A stretch of 47,937 bases of DNA from an uncultured Microbacteriaceae bacterium (lineage in GTDB: Bacteria > Actinomycetota > Actinomycetes > Actinomycetales > Microbacteriaceae), in NCBI GenBank assembly GCA_903940225.1, contig CAJAKC010000014.1, forward strand, positions 1-47,937. The letters run 5' to 3'. This document shows, piece by piece, positions 34,388 to 42,992 of this stretch. Below the pieces are notes generated by a model. That model made no database searches. It had not been told where the DNA came from and worked only from the letters and a program-made list of their open reading frames with translations. The position numbers were made by a program, and so were the translations under genes. How positions within the stretch are numbered: position 1 is the stretch's first letter; each line of letters opens with the position of its first letter.

Positions 34388-35790
34388 CCCAGACGAGCCA
34401 GCAGGCGCTTGGTCGAACTGAGCGCCCCGCCGAGAACCGCGGGGATTCCGCCGCCGGGGTGAACCGACGCGCCGACGCGCCACAGCCACGGCCGCAAAGG
34501 GTTGTTGTACGCGGGGGAGTGGAACGGGCCGGAACGCCAGGCGGGGTGGGTGGCGCCGTACAGCGCACCGCCCAGGCCGCCCCACGAACCAAAATATTCT
34601 GGGTCCAGCACGATGTGGTCGGTGAACAACTCGTCGATGGGCCGGTCGAGCCCGATGGCGGCGGAGACCCGATCGAGTTCGCCGCGCACCCACGGTGAAT
34701 CGATGTCGTACCGTTTGCCGTCGGCGGGGGCGGTCAACAGCACCGCAACCGTCGCCTTGGTGTTCGGGTAGATATGCCCGGCCGGGTAATAGTTGACGAA
34801 CGCCATCGTCTGTTTCGGGATTCGCCCCGCGCCGATCGCCGCGTACAGGTCGTCGACGTCGTCGGGCATGACGACCGAGTGGGTGACGACACGGTCGGGT
34901 AACGGCTGGCGCAGCACGCCGTAGATGGCAACGCCCGAGCACGACCGTTTGGTCCAGCGCGCGGGCTTGCCCGTCATCAACTGGCGCAGCACCCCGGGGT
35001 CGAGGCTGCTGACAATGTAATCGGCGGCGTATTCACCCGACTCGGTCGTGACGCGACGAGCCGACACTTTGGTTACGCGCTCATTCAGGCGAATCTCCGC
35101 CCCCGCCCGCGTCGCCAGCCGCGCGAGTGTCTGGGGAATCTCGTTGACCCCGCCCTCGGGCACGCGAATGCCGTCGACCGCCATCACCGCGGTCATCGCG
35201 GCGAACAGCGCCAGGGTGTCTTTCGGGGAAACCCCCGCGTTCAGCGTGTGAATCGCGATGACGTCGCGCAACTCTTTCGGCATCCACGTCATCGCCTCGA
35301 CATAGGAATGGGTGGTGATGTGACGGCCGAACCGCGAGAGGATTCGCTGAACCGCGGGCAGGGTTTCGGGCGATGCCGGGTCCATCGTCAGCAGGTCGGT
35401 AATCGGCGCGGCCAGGTCGGCATTGCGGTCGGCGAACCGAGTCCACGGCTCGAACCATTCGTGGCCGGAGGCGACGGGCAACATCGTGCGGGTGTCGCGA
35501 TAGAAATACTCGCCCAGTTCGGGCAGACGCTGCAGGTGCAGGTCGGTTTCGGCGGCCGTCGCCGGCGCACCGAGGCGGTTGTATTCCCGCACGAACGCCT
35601 CCCACACTCCCGGGAATGTCACCAGGGCTGGGCCGGTGTCCATCCGTTGCCCGTCGACGACGACCCGGCGACTCTTTCCGCCCACCCAATCGTGGCGTTC
35701 CAGAACGGTGACGTCGTGCCCGGCTTGAGCCAGCAGCGCCGCCGACGCCAACCCGCTGATTCCCGCACCGAGAACGACGACGCGGGCCAC
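34384..35790 (-). CDS. crtI: Phytoene desaturase-type FAD oxidoreductase (CrtI family)
   Basis: A 468-residue flavoprotein. The FAD-binding motif VVVLGAGISGLASAALL with VLERHDWVGGKSR starts the protein, and the carotenoid-desaturase C-terminal signature is GASVHPGGGIP. CrtI enzymes desaturate phytoene to neurosporene or lycopene; some relatives act on other carotenoids. The GTG start lies 1 base after the prenyltransferase stop, so the two form an operon. No crtE or crtB is in the window. Confidence 0.88.
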   Translation of the reverse strand: MARVVVLGAGISGLASAALLAQAGHDVTVLERHDWVGGKSRRVVVDGQRMDTGPALVTFPGVWEAFVREYNRLGAPATAAETDLHLQRLPELGEYFYRDTRTMLPVASGHEWFEPWTRFADRNADLAAPITDLLTMDPASPETLPAVQRILSRFGRHITTHSYVEAMTWMPKELRDVIAIHTLNAGVSPKDTLALFAAMTAVMAVDGIRVPEGGVNEIPQTLARLATRAGAEIRLNERVTKVSARRVTTESGEYAADYIVSSLDPGVLRQLMTGKPARWTKRSCSGVAIYGVLRQPLPDRVVTHSVVMPDDVDDLYAAIGAGRIPKQTMAFVNYYPAGHIYPNTKATVAVLLTAPADGKRYDIDSPWVRGELDRVSAAIGLDRPIDELFTDHIVLDPEYFGSWGGLGGALYGATHPAWRSGPFHSPAYNNPLRPWLWRVGASVHPGGGIPAVLGGALSSTKRLLARLG

Positions 35791-35791
35791 G

Positions 35792-36634
35792 TTAGTTCCA
35801 GAAACCGAAGGTCAGCCCAACAACCAGCTGAACACCGGCGACCGCCCCGGCCACATACGGGAACGCGATCGAATACTTGTACATCGCGTGGGCGCCGGCC
35901 GGTGTTGGGTTCTTGAAGACTCCCGCCACCAAGATTCCCGCGATGATCGCGTTGGCAATGGCGACGGGGATGTTGACCAGCGCGAAGCACGCCGTCGACA
36001 CCGCCCACCAGAACGTCGACCACCACGCGGTGCCCTTGGCGCCCAGGTGCACGGCGGTCGTGATGATGCCCGTGTCGGAATCCTGCGGAATGTCTTGAAT
36101 CGCATCATACGCGTGCTTGGCGATCGACCATGCCATGAGTCCGATGACGGCAAGCCAAACGGGCTCGGCACCCAGCGCCAACGGCACGAACGCCAGCGGG
36201 AAGGCGTAGTCGGTGTTCGAGAACGCGTCGAGGTATTTGCGTGCTTTGAACCGCAGCGGCGGCATCGAATAGAACCAGAAGAACGCGGAGTACGCCACCA
36301 TCCACCAGAAGGCGGCCGGCGGCACGGTGAACCAGAAATAGACGAGGAACGGCAGGTTCGTGGCGACGACCGCGACCCAGATGGGCACGACCTCGTTGGG
36401 GAAAATCTTCGCGCCCTCATACCCGCCCTTGCGCGCGTTGATGTTGTCGGTTTCCTGATCGAAGATGTCGTTGATGCCGTAAATCAGGATGTTGAACGGG
36501 AACGTTACCCAGATGAGGATCGGCAGAATCTCCCACGTCCACAAGTGCCCCGCCAGCCACATCCCGACGACGGTGGTTCCGATGGTGTTCACCCACAGGA
36601 CCGGCCGCGAGATGATGAGCAGGCGTTTCAGCAC
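35792..36634 (-). CDS. crtEb: UbiA-family prenyltransferase, lycopene elongase-like
   Basis: A 280-residue polytopic membrane prenyltransferase. The two Asp-rich motifs of the UbiA family are YGINDIFDQETD (about 53-64) and YDAIQDIPQDSD (about 180-191). Coupled to crtI, it most likely adds C5 units to lycopene, as CrtEb does on the way to C50 carotenoids in Actinobacteria; the exact product is inference. On its strand TAGTCT (plus 36641-36646) ends 6 bases before the GTG start. Confidence 0.83.
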   Translation of the reverse strand: MLKRLLIISRPVLWVNTIGTTVVGMWLAGHLWTWEILPILIWVTFPFNILIYGINDIFDQETDNINARKGGYEGAKIFPNEVVPIWVAVVATNLPFLVYFWFTVPPAAFWWMVAYSAFFWFYSMPPLRFKARKYLDAFSNTDYAFPLAFVPLALGAEPVWLAVIGLMAWSIAKHAYDAIQDIPQDSDTGIITTAVHLGAKGTAWWSTFWWAVSTACFALVNIPVAIANAIIAGILVAGVFKNPTPAGAHAMYKYSIAFPYVAGAVAGVQLVVGLTFGFWN

Positions 36635-36724
36635 GTCTTCAGACTATCGGCGGTTCGGGCAGCCCCGTGAGCCCGGGCGCCCTGCGCCGTGGGAACTTGT
36701 CAACAGATTTCGGAATTCTCTCCG

Positions 36725-36754
36725 TTCTGAACATGTTCTGAAGTACACTAGGAT
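36725..36754 (+). promoter_or_regulatory. Promoter and operator-like palindrome of the toxin-antitoxin pair
   Basis: TTCTGAACATGTTCTGAA at 36725-36742 is a palindrome except for one T/T pair, with a perfect core GAACATGTTC. It abuts TACACT 36744-36749, which ends 6 bases before ATG 36756. Such sites are expected where an antitoxin represses its own promoter. Confidence 0.65.
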
Positions 36755-36755
36755 T

Positions 36756-37208
36756 ATGAGCCGAACCCTTAAACACTTCCAATCCTCCGAACTCAGCCGA
36801 AACTCCCTCAAGGTCTTCTCGGCGGCCGAGATCTCTCCTGTGCTCGTCACCCGCCGCGACGGTGAATCACTCATCCTCATGAGCGAAAAAGAGGCCGACG
36901 CCCAGAGCGAACTGTTCGAGTTTGCCGCTCAATTGATTGCCGTCACGACTGATGACGATGGTTCTTTGGAGGAACGGATGGCGAACCGCTTTCCGTGGAT
37001 GCTCGCGCTCAAGAAGGAAAGCAGGAAGCAGTGCGCGGATGACCTCGTCACCGCGGCGCGTGCGGCACTATCTACAGGCCAAGCGCACCTTGCAATCGCC
37101 GAACTGACATCGTGGCGTGAAACTGCAATCGCTTTGGCCGCTGGGTGGAACACCATCGAGCCCGAATGGCTGGATGAACCAATTCGTGTTGAGCGCCCAG
37201 TCGCCTAG
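36756..37208 (+). CDS. Antitoxin-like protein, prevent-host-death (Phd/YefM) type
   Basis: A 150-residue protein. The first 50 residues resemble the Phd/YefM antitoxin DNA-binding fold (QSSELSRNSLKVFSAAE, then SPVLVTRRDGESLILMSEKEA). The remaining 100 residues are longer than usual and unrecognised. It is directly followed by the 113-residue gene at 37209 (no gap) and preceded by a palindromic promoter, the layout of an autoregulated toxin-antitoxin unit. Confidence 0.75.
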   Translation: MSRTLKHFQSSELSRNSLKVFSAAEISPVLVTRRDGESLILMSEKEADAQSELFEFAAQLIAVTTDDDGSLEERMANRFPWMLALKKESRKQCADDLVTAARAALSTGQAHLAIAELTSWRETAIALAAGWNTIEPEWLDEPIRVERPVA

Positions 37209-37550
37209 ATGGTTTCGCAAGAACCCGTTCCCCGCCCGGCCAGGAAAACCGATTTCACAATTGTCTTTGATTCTCGTGATGCCGAAGTCGGTTGGCGCGA
37301 TCTGCTCGCCGTCCGGCGAAACGCGCTGGCCGATGCGTGGGACTTTCTGACGGCAACGCCACTACTCAGTACGCCGCTGAATTACCGTTTACGCGATGAC
37401 CTTGCGTTTGTGGTCCGTGCCGGCGAGCGCTTCGAGAGGTGGCAATTGAAACTCAACCACCGAGACGGCGCACGCATCTGGTTCTACGTGGTTGGGAACG
37501 AGGTGCGGCTGGAGCTCATCTTCACTGGCCACCCGAATGAAACGAAATAG
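37209..37550 (+). CDS. Probable toxin partner of the Phd-like protein
   Basis: A 113-residue basic protein with no certain family match. The pattern of a central FERWQLKL followed by ARIWFYVVGNEVRLELIFTG and a His-Pro-Asn C-terminus is compatible with a small RelE/ParE-like toxin fold. Its ATG follows the antitoxin stop without a gap. The toxin role rests mainly on gene context. Confidence 0.55.
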   Translation: MVSQEPVPRPARKTDFTIVFDSRDAEVGWRDLLAVRRNALADAWDFLTATPLLSTPLNYRLRDDLAFVVRAGERFERWQLKLNHRDGARIWFYVVGNEVRLELIFTGHPNETK

Positions 37551-37631
37551 CTACTCTCTGCTTTTGGTTACGGGCGGGCACTGACAGGAAATGGCTCGTT
37601 GATTCGAGTCCGAAGGGCGTATCGTGAAGCC

Positions 37632-37886
37632 ATGGAATCCCTCGCGCTGGTCGTTTCGCTCATGTTGTTGGCCGAACTGGTTTTCGGGCTCGCCACCATC
37701 ACCTTCGCCGCTCTGGCACGGTTCCGCGGCCGTTTCCGTCGCACCGCGATCGTTCTCTTGGTTCTGCTGGCGGTCGAGACCGTGTGGGCGCTGACGATTC
37801 TGCCCGCGTTCGGTTTCCCCCCGCTGATCGCCCTCGGCATTGCGGCGGTGCTGTTCTGGTGGCCGCGCCGGCGAACGTCGTCGTGA
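37632..37886 (+). CDS. Small membrane protein of unknown function
   Basis: An 84-residue protein with three hydrophobic segments (about 4-26, 37-54 and 58-77) and Arg-rich loops. No family is recognised. TATCGT at 37620-37625 ends 6 bases before ATG 37632. Its stop overlaps the GTG of the next gene by 4 bases, so the two are coupled. Confidence 0.65.
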   Translation: MESLALVVSLMLLAELVFGLATITFAALARFRGRFRRTAIVLLVLLAVETVWALTILPAFGFPPLIALGIAAVLFWWPRRRTSS

Positions 37887-38089
37887 CCGCACCACCCGAC
37901 GCCGAATGGGTCAAGATCGGCCTGGGCGGTGCCGCCCGCCGAGCCCTCGTCGGCGCAAAACTCTATCGGGTCTCCGACCTGCGCCACGTCTCGCAGGCTG
38001 AGCTTGCCGCCATACCCGGGATGGGCAAGTCAACCATCGCGCGCCTGAGGCAGATTATGGACGCCAAGAAGATGCAGTTCCGCGGTTAG
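37883..38089 (+). CDS. Small helix-hairpin-helix protein
   Basis: A 68-residue protein with one helix-hairpin-helix motif near its centre (AELAAIPGMGKSTIARLRQI), a non-specific DNA-binding element. It overlaps the small membrane protein gene by GTGA and precedes hflX. The role is unknown. Confidence 0.68.
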   Translation: MTAPPDAEWVKIGLGGAARRALVGAKLYRVSDLRHVSQAELAAIPGMGKSTIARLRQIMDAKKMQFRG

Positions 38090-38203
38090 CGACCGCGCTC
38101 ATGCTGTTGTGGGCCAACCGTCTGATCCGTAGTTAGACGGTTGACGTTCGCGGTCACCGAAACCCCACCGTCGTTGCCGCCCACAGCGCTAACCTTGAAA
38201 CAC

Positions 38204-39604
38204 ATGACGAATGAATATGACGAGTTCGACGGCCCCACCGTCGGCCAGATGGACCTTGAGGACCGGACGACCCTCAAGCGCGTAGACGGGTTGCGAACCG
38301 AACTCGAGGACATCACCGAAGTCGAGTATCGCCAGGTGCGTCTTGAGAAAGTCGTCATCATCGGGGTTTATCCGCGAGGGCAAGAGAAGGATGCCGAGAA
38401 TTCGCTGAAAGAACTCGCCGCGCTGTGTGAGACTGCGGGCGCACAGGTCCTCGAAGGACTTCTGCAACGTAAACCACACCCCGACCCTGCAACGTATTTG
38501 GGGCGTGGAAAGGTTGAAGAGCTGGCTGCCATCGTTCGCGCCGAAGGCGCGGACACGGTCGTGGCCGATACAGAACTTGCCCCCAGCCAACGACGTGCCC
38601 TGGAAGACGCCATCAAGGTAAAGGTCATCGACCGCACCGCCGTGATCCTCGATATCTTTGCCCAGCACGCGAAGTCGCGCGAGGGTAAAGCTCAGGTAGA
38701 ACTGGCCCAACTGCAATACCTGCTGCCACGACTTCGCGGTTGGGGTGACTCGATGTCCCGCCAGGCCGGTGGCCAGGTCGGTGGACAGGGTGCCGGCATG
38801 GGTTCGCGTGGCCCAGGTGAAACGAAGATCGAGATCGACCGTCGCCGCATCCGCACCCAGATGTCGAAACTTCGCACGCAGATTAAAGGTTTCGAGCCCG
38901 CCCGCGAGGCCAAGCGCGCGAACCGTATCCGTAGCGCTATTCCGTCGGTTGCCATCATGGGCTACACCAACGCGGGCAAATCCTCACTGTTGAACCGAAT
39001 CACCAAGGCCGGCGTGCTGGTCGAGAATGCGCTCTTCGCCACGCTTGACCCGACCGTCCGTAAGACGTCAACGCCGGATGGCCGCCCCTACACGCTCGCT
39101 GACACTGTCGGTTTTGTTCGCCAGCTGCCGCACCAATTGGTCGAGGCGTTCCGTTCGACATTCGAAGAAGTCACCATGAGCGACGTCATCGTTCACGTTG
39201 TCGATGCGGCCCACGAAGACCCTGCGCAGCAGATAAAGACTGTTCGCGAAGTGGTCGAAGAGGTCGATGCCCGCGGTATTCCGGAAATCGTCGTCTTCAA
39301 TAAGGCTGACCTGATCGACAAAGACCGGCGAATGGTGCTGCGAATCATGGAGCCGGACGGCGTGTTTGTATCGGCCAAGACGGGGGAGGGGATCGACGAA
39401 CTTCAGCAGCTCATCGCCGACACAATCCCGGAGCCCGACGTTGAAGTCACCGCGGTCATTCCCTACGAACACGGAGAACTAATCAGCATGATTCACAAGT
39501 CCGGCCATGTGCTGGACACTGACTACGTGGAGTCAGGAACCCGCATTCACGCCCGTGTGTCAGTCGAGATGGCCGCCCGAATCGGACAGTTCATCGAGCA
39601 CTAG
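38204..39604 (+). CDS. hflX: GTPase HflX
   Basis: A 466-residue ribosome-associated GTPase that splits stalled or hibernating ribosomes. The Gly-rich linker GGQVGGQGAGMGSRGPGETK, G1 GYTNAGKSSLLNRI, G3 DTVGFVRQLP and G4 NKADLID are intact. ATG 38204 is chosen because TAACCT at 38190-38195 ends 8 bases before it. In most Actinobacteria hflX lies close to dapF; here they are 22 kb apart because of the accessory block. It converges on the helicase gene, sharing a CTAG. Confidence 0.95.
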   Translation: MTNEYDEFDGPTVGQMDLEDRTTLKRVDGLRTELEDITEVEYRQVRLEKVVIIGVYPRGQEKDAENSLKELAALCETAGAQVLEGLLQRKPHPDPATYLGRGKVEELAAIVRAEGADTVVADTELAPSQRRALEDAIKVKVIDRTAVILDIFAQHAKSREGKAQVELAQLQYLLPRLRGWGDSMSRQAGGQVGGQGAGMGSRGPGETKIEIDRRRIRTQMSKLRTQIKGFEPAREAKRANRIRSAIPSVAIMGYTNAGKSSLLNRITKAGVLVENALFATLDPTVRKTSTPDGRPYTLADTVGFVRQLPHQLVEAFRSTFEEVTMSDVIVHVVDAAHEDPAQQIKTVREVVEEVDARGIPEIVVFNKADLIDKDRRMVLRIMEPDGVFVSAKTGEGIDELQQLIADTIPEPDVEVTAVIPYEHGELISMIHKSGHVLDTDYVESGTRIHARVSVEMAARIGQFIEH

Positions 39605-41340
39605 CTAAAGAATCGTTTCATGTAGTCGCGTAAGTCCCTGTCGCAGATGTAGACGTAGGTCCCCTTGATCCCTCTGGTCAGCAGGACACGGTAAATGTTC
39701 TTGACGAACTCCATGATTTCGGCGTCGGAATAGGAAATCCCAAGTCTCGGATTGTTCTCGACTCCCTTTTTGTCAAAATAGTTCGCTCGCGAGAACTTGA
39801 TTTTTTGCGCGCTCGCGTCGAACTGCAAATCCAATCCGATGATGACACCTGCATAGTTCAAGTCGTAGCCCTGGACGGTGTGAATCGACCCGACTTCTTC
39901 TAGAGCGGTTGGTGAACTGACCCAGTCGACCAGTTTCCTGTTCCACGGCATCGCAAAGTCGCCGATCACGATATCGGGGATATGTTCAAACCCTTTTTTA
40001 CGACTAGTCCAGTCCCACGCGTAACCCGCCACCATTCGGGCTAGACCGGCCTCCTCGTCTCGCTTGATGATTTCAGCCCGCATCTCATCAGGATTATCGA
40101 AAATCCGGAAGTCATAGTTGCCGAACGATTTTGGTTGCGTGGCAACTCCACCGAGCACCGCGCCAATGTGCTCAATGTAATCATTTCCGCCCTCGACTCG
40201 CATCTGTGAGGACAATCGGAAAAGTACTTCGTTGCGATCGGCCTTATCGACCAGTTCACCGGTGACCGCTTTGGGCAAATCACCTGGCTTCACCGACTGT
40301 GCGATATCAATGAGGAGCAATTGGTGCTTGCTTTTTGCCTGAATCCAGTCCAACTGGGTGAAGGAGTCATCGTCGCGGCCGAATAGCCGCTCATTTATAT
40401 CCCCGAATTTGATGTTGAGACTTGCCGATGATTGGTTTGCGCGCTGACCAAGACGGTGCGCTTCGTCAACAATCAAGAGGTCAAAGGTGCCCTCGCTGAG
40501 CCCGACATCAAATTGACTCATGACCATCGCCTTATCAAGCCCCGGTGTCTTTGAGAAGACTTTTCTAATACTTTCGCGCAAGGCGCCCTGGGGAATTACA
40601 ATGCCGAGTTTGAGATCCGCAAAAAGTGCCTGATATTCGGGTTGGAAAAAGTCGGAGAAAATCGAATCTCGATCCAGTTCATCATCCAAATTCGCGTGTC
40701 CGATGTCGCTGAGTAGCTTCATTAGGTAGACGGCGACAATTGTCTTGCCAGTGCCCGGGTCACCTTGAACGACCATTGGTACATCGGACGTTCTCGCAAA
40801 CTTTTCAAAAAGCGTTTCCACGATTCCTTCGACAGCTATCGCTTGTTCAGGGTTGATTGCTTTGAAGGGCGAGTATTTGAAAAGGTCACTATTGACGATG
40901 TCGGGAATCGAACGGGTAAGTAATCCGGTTGCGGTGAGTTCACGAAACACTTCGTCGAAGCGCTTGCGGTATTTCTCGCGATCAAAATAGTCCGCATCCG
41001 TAATGCCGTGGTTTCCATTCGTCACACGGAACTGGCCATCTGCTGCGAAGTAGCGAATTAAATGTGATTCCAGGTCCAAACAAACGGACTTGTTGTATGA
41101 ATCGTCAATGATGACTTTGACATGCGTGAGTTCGCGTTTTCGGGGGTCCTCAAGATGCTGGCGAATTCTCTTGAGTGCACTGGTGGTCTCACCCACATAA
41201 ATCTCACGGTCATTGTTTATTGTGTACACAATCGGCCAGTTTTGATGTTTTTCATCGGCGGTTGCCCACACGGTGATAGCTCCGCCGTCGAAAGGGATTG
41301 GCAGAATCCTAGAGGTCGGTGTACTTCGTGCTTCGTCCAC
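39601..41340 (-). CDS. GIY-YIG nuclease fused to a DUF2075-type SF1 helicase
   Basis: A 579-residue protein. Residues 32-100 form a GIY-YIG-like domain (WPIVYTINNDREIYVGETT, then LKRIRQHL). From about residue 185 comes an SF1/DUF2075 ATPase: Walker A VQGDPGTGKTIVAVYL, Walker B LLIVDEAHRL, SSQMRVEGG, the QG motif IHTVQGYDLNYAGVIIG and the late motif RVLLTRGIKGTYVYI. Such fusions are found in genomic islands and are suspected defence or DNA-processing factors. Its start overlaps the MazG-like gene by 32 bases, so the two form an operon. Confidence 0.85.
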   Translation of the reverse strand: MDEARSTPTSRILPIPFDGGAITVWATADEKHQNWPIVYTINNDREIYVGETTSALKRIRQHLEDPRKRELTHVKVIIDDSYNKSVCLDLESHLIRYFAADGQFRVTNGNHGITDADYFDREKYRKRFDEVFRELTATGLLTRSIPDIVNSDLFKYSPFKAINPEQAIAVEGIVETLFEKFARTSDVPMVVQGDPGTGKTIVAVYLMKLLSDIGHANLDDELDRDSIFSDFFQPEYQALFADLKLGIVIPQGALRESIRKVFSKTPGLDKAMVMSQFDVGLSEGTFDLLIVDEAHRLGQRANQSSASLNIKFGDINERLFGRDDDSFTQLDWIQAKSKHQLLLIDIAQSVKPGDLPKAVTGELVDKADRNEVLFRLSSQMRVEGGNDYIEHIGAVLGGVATQPKSFGNYDFRIFDNPDEMRAEIIKRDEEAGLARMVAGYAWDWTSRKKGFEHIPDIVIGDFAMPWNRKLVDWVSSPTALEEVGSIHTVQGYDLNYAGVIIGLDLQFDASAQKIKFSRANYFDKKGVENNPRLGISYSDAEIMEFVKNIYRVLLTRGIKGTYVYICDRDLRDYMKRFFS

Positions 41341-41629
41341 GTGACTTCCCCACCGGGTATTTGGCCTTCGTCTTTTCGAGTTTCTCGAGGATGAGACTTT
41401 CGGGCGAGGCGCCGACCCTATCGGCTAGTAAGAAGCAATAGGTCAGCACATCGCCCAGTTCGTCACGGACTCGTTCATCGTTTGTGTTTGCATCCCATTG
41501 GAAGCACTCAAGCAGCTCTGCCGATTCAATTGAGATGCTCTTCGCCAAGTTCTCCGGCGTATGGAACTGTTCCCATTCGCGTTCAGCGACGAACTCGCGC
41601 AACTGTTCGATTATCGAGGGATTGTTCAT
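41309..41629 (-). CDS. MazG-like nucleotide pyrophosphohydrolase
   Basis: A 106-residue all-alpha NTP pyrophosphatase of the MazG/RS21-C6 type. The metal-binding ExxE and ExxD residues are seen in SIESAELLECF and RDELGDVLTY. Family members hydrolyse (d)NTPs to NMPs and are known in phage-response settings. On its strand TATCGT (plus 41636-41641) ends 6 bases before the ATG. The GIY-YIG/helicase gene overlaps its 3' end. Confidence 0.88.
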   Translation of the reverse strand: MNNPSIIEQLREFVAEREWEQFHTPENLAKSISIESAELLECFQWDANTNDERVRDELGDVLTYCFLLADRVGASPESLILEKLEKTKAKYPVGKSRGRSTKYTDL

Positions 41630-41667
41630 GGTGCAACGATACCGTTGCGCACCCCAAGGAACGCGGG

Positions 41668-42309
41668 CTACGCGACGGAACGAATCACCGCAACAACCTT
41701 GCCCATGACCTCGGCGAACGCGCCGTCGATGGGTTCATAGGCCGAGTTGCGAGGAAGCAGCCAGGTATTGCCGTCGCGCTGCTTGAAGACCTTGACGGTC
41801 GCTTCGTGGTCGAGCATGGCGGCGACGATGTCACCGTTCTCGGCGGTCTTTTGTTCGCGCACGACGACATAGTCTCCGTCGCAAATGGCGGCGTCGATCA
41901 TCGAATCGCCCTGTACCTTCAACATGAACACGTTGCCTTGGCCCACCATCTGGCGGGGGAGGGCGAACATGTCGTCGACGTTCTGTTCGGCGGTGATGGG
42001 AACACCGGCAGCAATGCGCCCGACCAGCGGCACATACACAATGTCGTCCTCGCGCACGCGCACCGCGTCGGGGCTGGCGTCACCGAGCTCGACCAAAATT
42101 TCGATGGCCCGGTTGAGGTTGGGGTCACGGCGAATGAATCCGCGCAATTCCAGCTGGGTCAGCTGGTGGCTGACGGAGGAGATGGACGAGAGCCCGACCA
42201 GGTCACCGATCTCGCGCAGGCTAGGCGGATAGCCCGTGCGGGTGATCGCCTCGTTGATGCACGCCAGAATCTGACGTTGCTTGTCACTGAGTGAATCGAG
42301 GTTGCTCAT
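41668..42309 (-). CDS. lexA: SOS repressor LexA
   Basis: A 213-residue LexA. It has an N-terminal winged helix ([20 protein letters not shown]), the Ala-Gly cleavage site in RIAAGVPI, catalytic Ser in [11 protein letters not shown] and Lys in ATVKVF. It represses recA and other SOS genes and cuts itself when RecA is activated. A ribosome binding site (GGGAGG) precedes the ATG. It is divergent from the LysM gene, with three SOS-type boxes between them. Confidence 0.96.
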   Translation of the reverse strand: MSNLDSLSDKQRQILACINEAITRTGYPPSLREIGDLVGLSSISSVSHQLTQLELRGFIRRDPNLNRAIEILVELGDASPDAVRVREDDIVYVPLVGRIAAGVPITAEQNVDDMFALPRQMVGQGNVFMLKVQGDSMIDAAICDGDYVVVREQKTAENGDIVAAMLDHEATVKVFKQRDGNTWLLPRNSAYEPIDGAFAEVMGKVVAVIRSVA

Positions 42310-42351
42310 CGCGCCTCCCGGGTTTCGTGTCCGACCTGTGCCGTAGACATT

Positions 42352-42409
42352 TCGTATGGATGTTCGAAAGGTTACCAGCCAAAACGGCGTTCATCAAACA
42401 TTTGTTCGA
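42352..42409. promoter_or_regulatory. Two LexA boxes proximal to lexA
   Basis: TCAAACATTTGTTCGA at 42394-42409 differs from TCGAAC-N4-GTTCGA by one base. TCGTATGGATGTTCGA at 42352-42367 has a perfect right half and a 4/6 left half. They lie in the lexA upstream region and would give autorepression. I could not assign the lexA -10 element. Confidence 0.72.
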
Positions 42410-42451
42410 ATCGTGTCGCGAAAACTGGCCGGAATTCGTGTCGTGAAGAAC

Positions 42452-42483
42452 TTGACAGAAAGGTAAATCGAATGTATGTTCGA
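42452..42483 (+). promoter_or_regulatory. SOS-controlled promoter of the LysM gene
   Basis: TTGACA 42452-42457 and TATGTT 42475-42480 with a 17-base spacer form the clearest promoter in the window. The LexA box TCGAATGTATGTTCGA at 42468-42483 (one mismatch) covers the -10. Confidence 0.85.
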
Positions 42484-42552
42484 AACAAAGATGCGAGCCC
42501 GGCCCTCCCGGCCGAGGGTCGGACTCCCATCCCACACACCGAAGGAGACACC

Positions 42553-42924
42553 ATGAGCACCATCGCAATCCACCCCACCGTGGCTTTCTCGCGTAATGCT
42601 GCGGCAACCCGCCCCGCCCCGATGCGTTTGACGCGTCGCGGTCGCATCCTCGTCGGAACACTTGTCGCGCTGCCGATCATCGTCGGGGCGTACTTCATCG
42701 GACTGGGCTCGTCGTCCGCCGGTGCCGATTCGGTTCAGTCGACCGTCTCGTTCGAAACCGTCACGGTCATGCCCGGCGACACGCTGTGGTCGATCGCTCA
42801 GAGCGTCGCCCCCAACGCCGACGCCCAGGCCGTCATCGCGGCAATCGAAGAACTGAACCAGCTCGAGACGCTCACGGTGCAGCCGGGGCAGAAGCTGGCT
42901 ATTCCTGCCGACTTCTCGAACTAG
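42553..42924 (+). CDS. LysM peptidoglycan-binding protein, SOS-induced (ChiZ/DivS position)
   Basis: A 123-residue protein with one membrane helix (about 40-58) and a C-terminal LysM domain (about 74-118: TVMPGDTLWSIAQSVAP through VQPGQKLAIP). ATG 42553 has GAAGGAGA in front. In other Actinobacteria the small gene divergent from lexA encodes an SOS-induced division inhibitor or cell-wall protein (Rv2719c/ChiZ, DivS); this gene shares its position, layout and an SOS box, so a division-delay role is likely. Confidence 0.88.
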   Translation: MSTIAIHPTVAFSRNAAATRPAPMRLTRRGRILVGTLVALPIIVGAYFIGLGSSSAGADSVQSTVSFETVTVMPGDTLWSIAQSVAPNADAQAVIAAIEELNQLETLTVQPGQKLAIPADFSN

Positions 42925-42992
42925 GTTCGCCTCGAACTCCTGTGGTGCGGCCTAATCGAGGGTTAGCAAGAGCACTCGCCTAAACTCGACAC

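Noticed and set aside
33104-34942. A 612-codon open frame on the minus strand across the amidase and crtI genes
   Set aside because: It is Arg/Gly-rich, has no motif and lies antisense to or out of frame with two well-supported genes; long open frames of this kind arise in GC-rich coding DNA.
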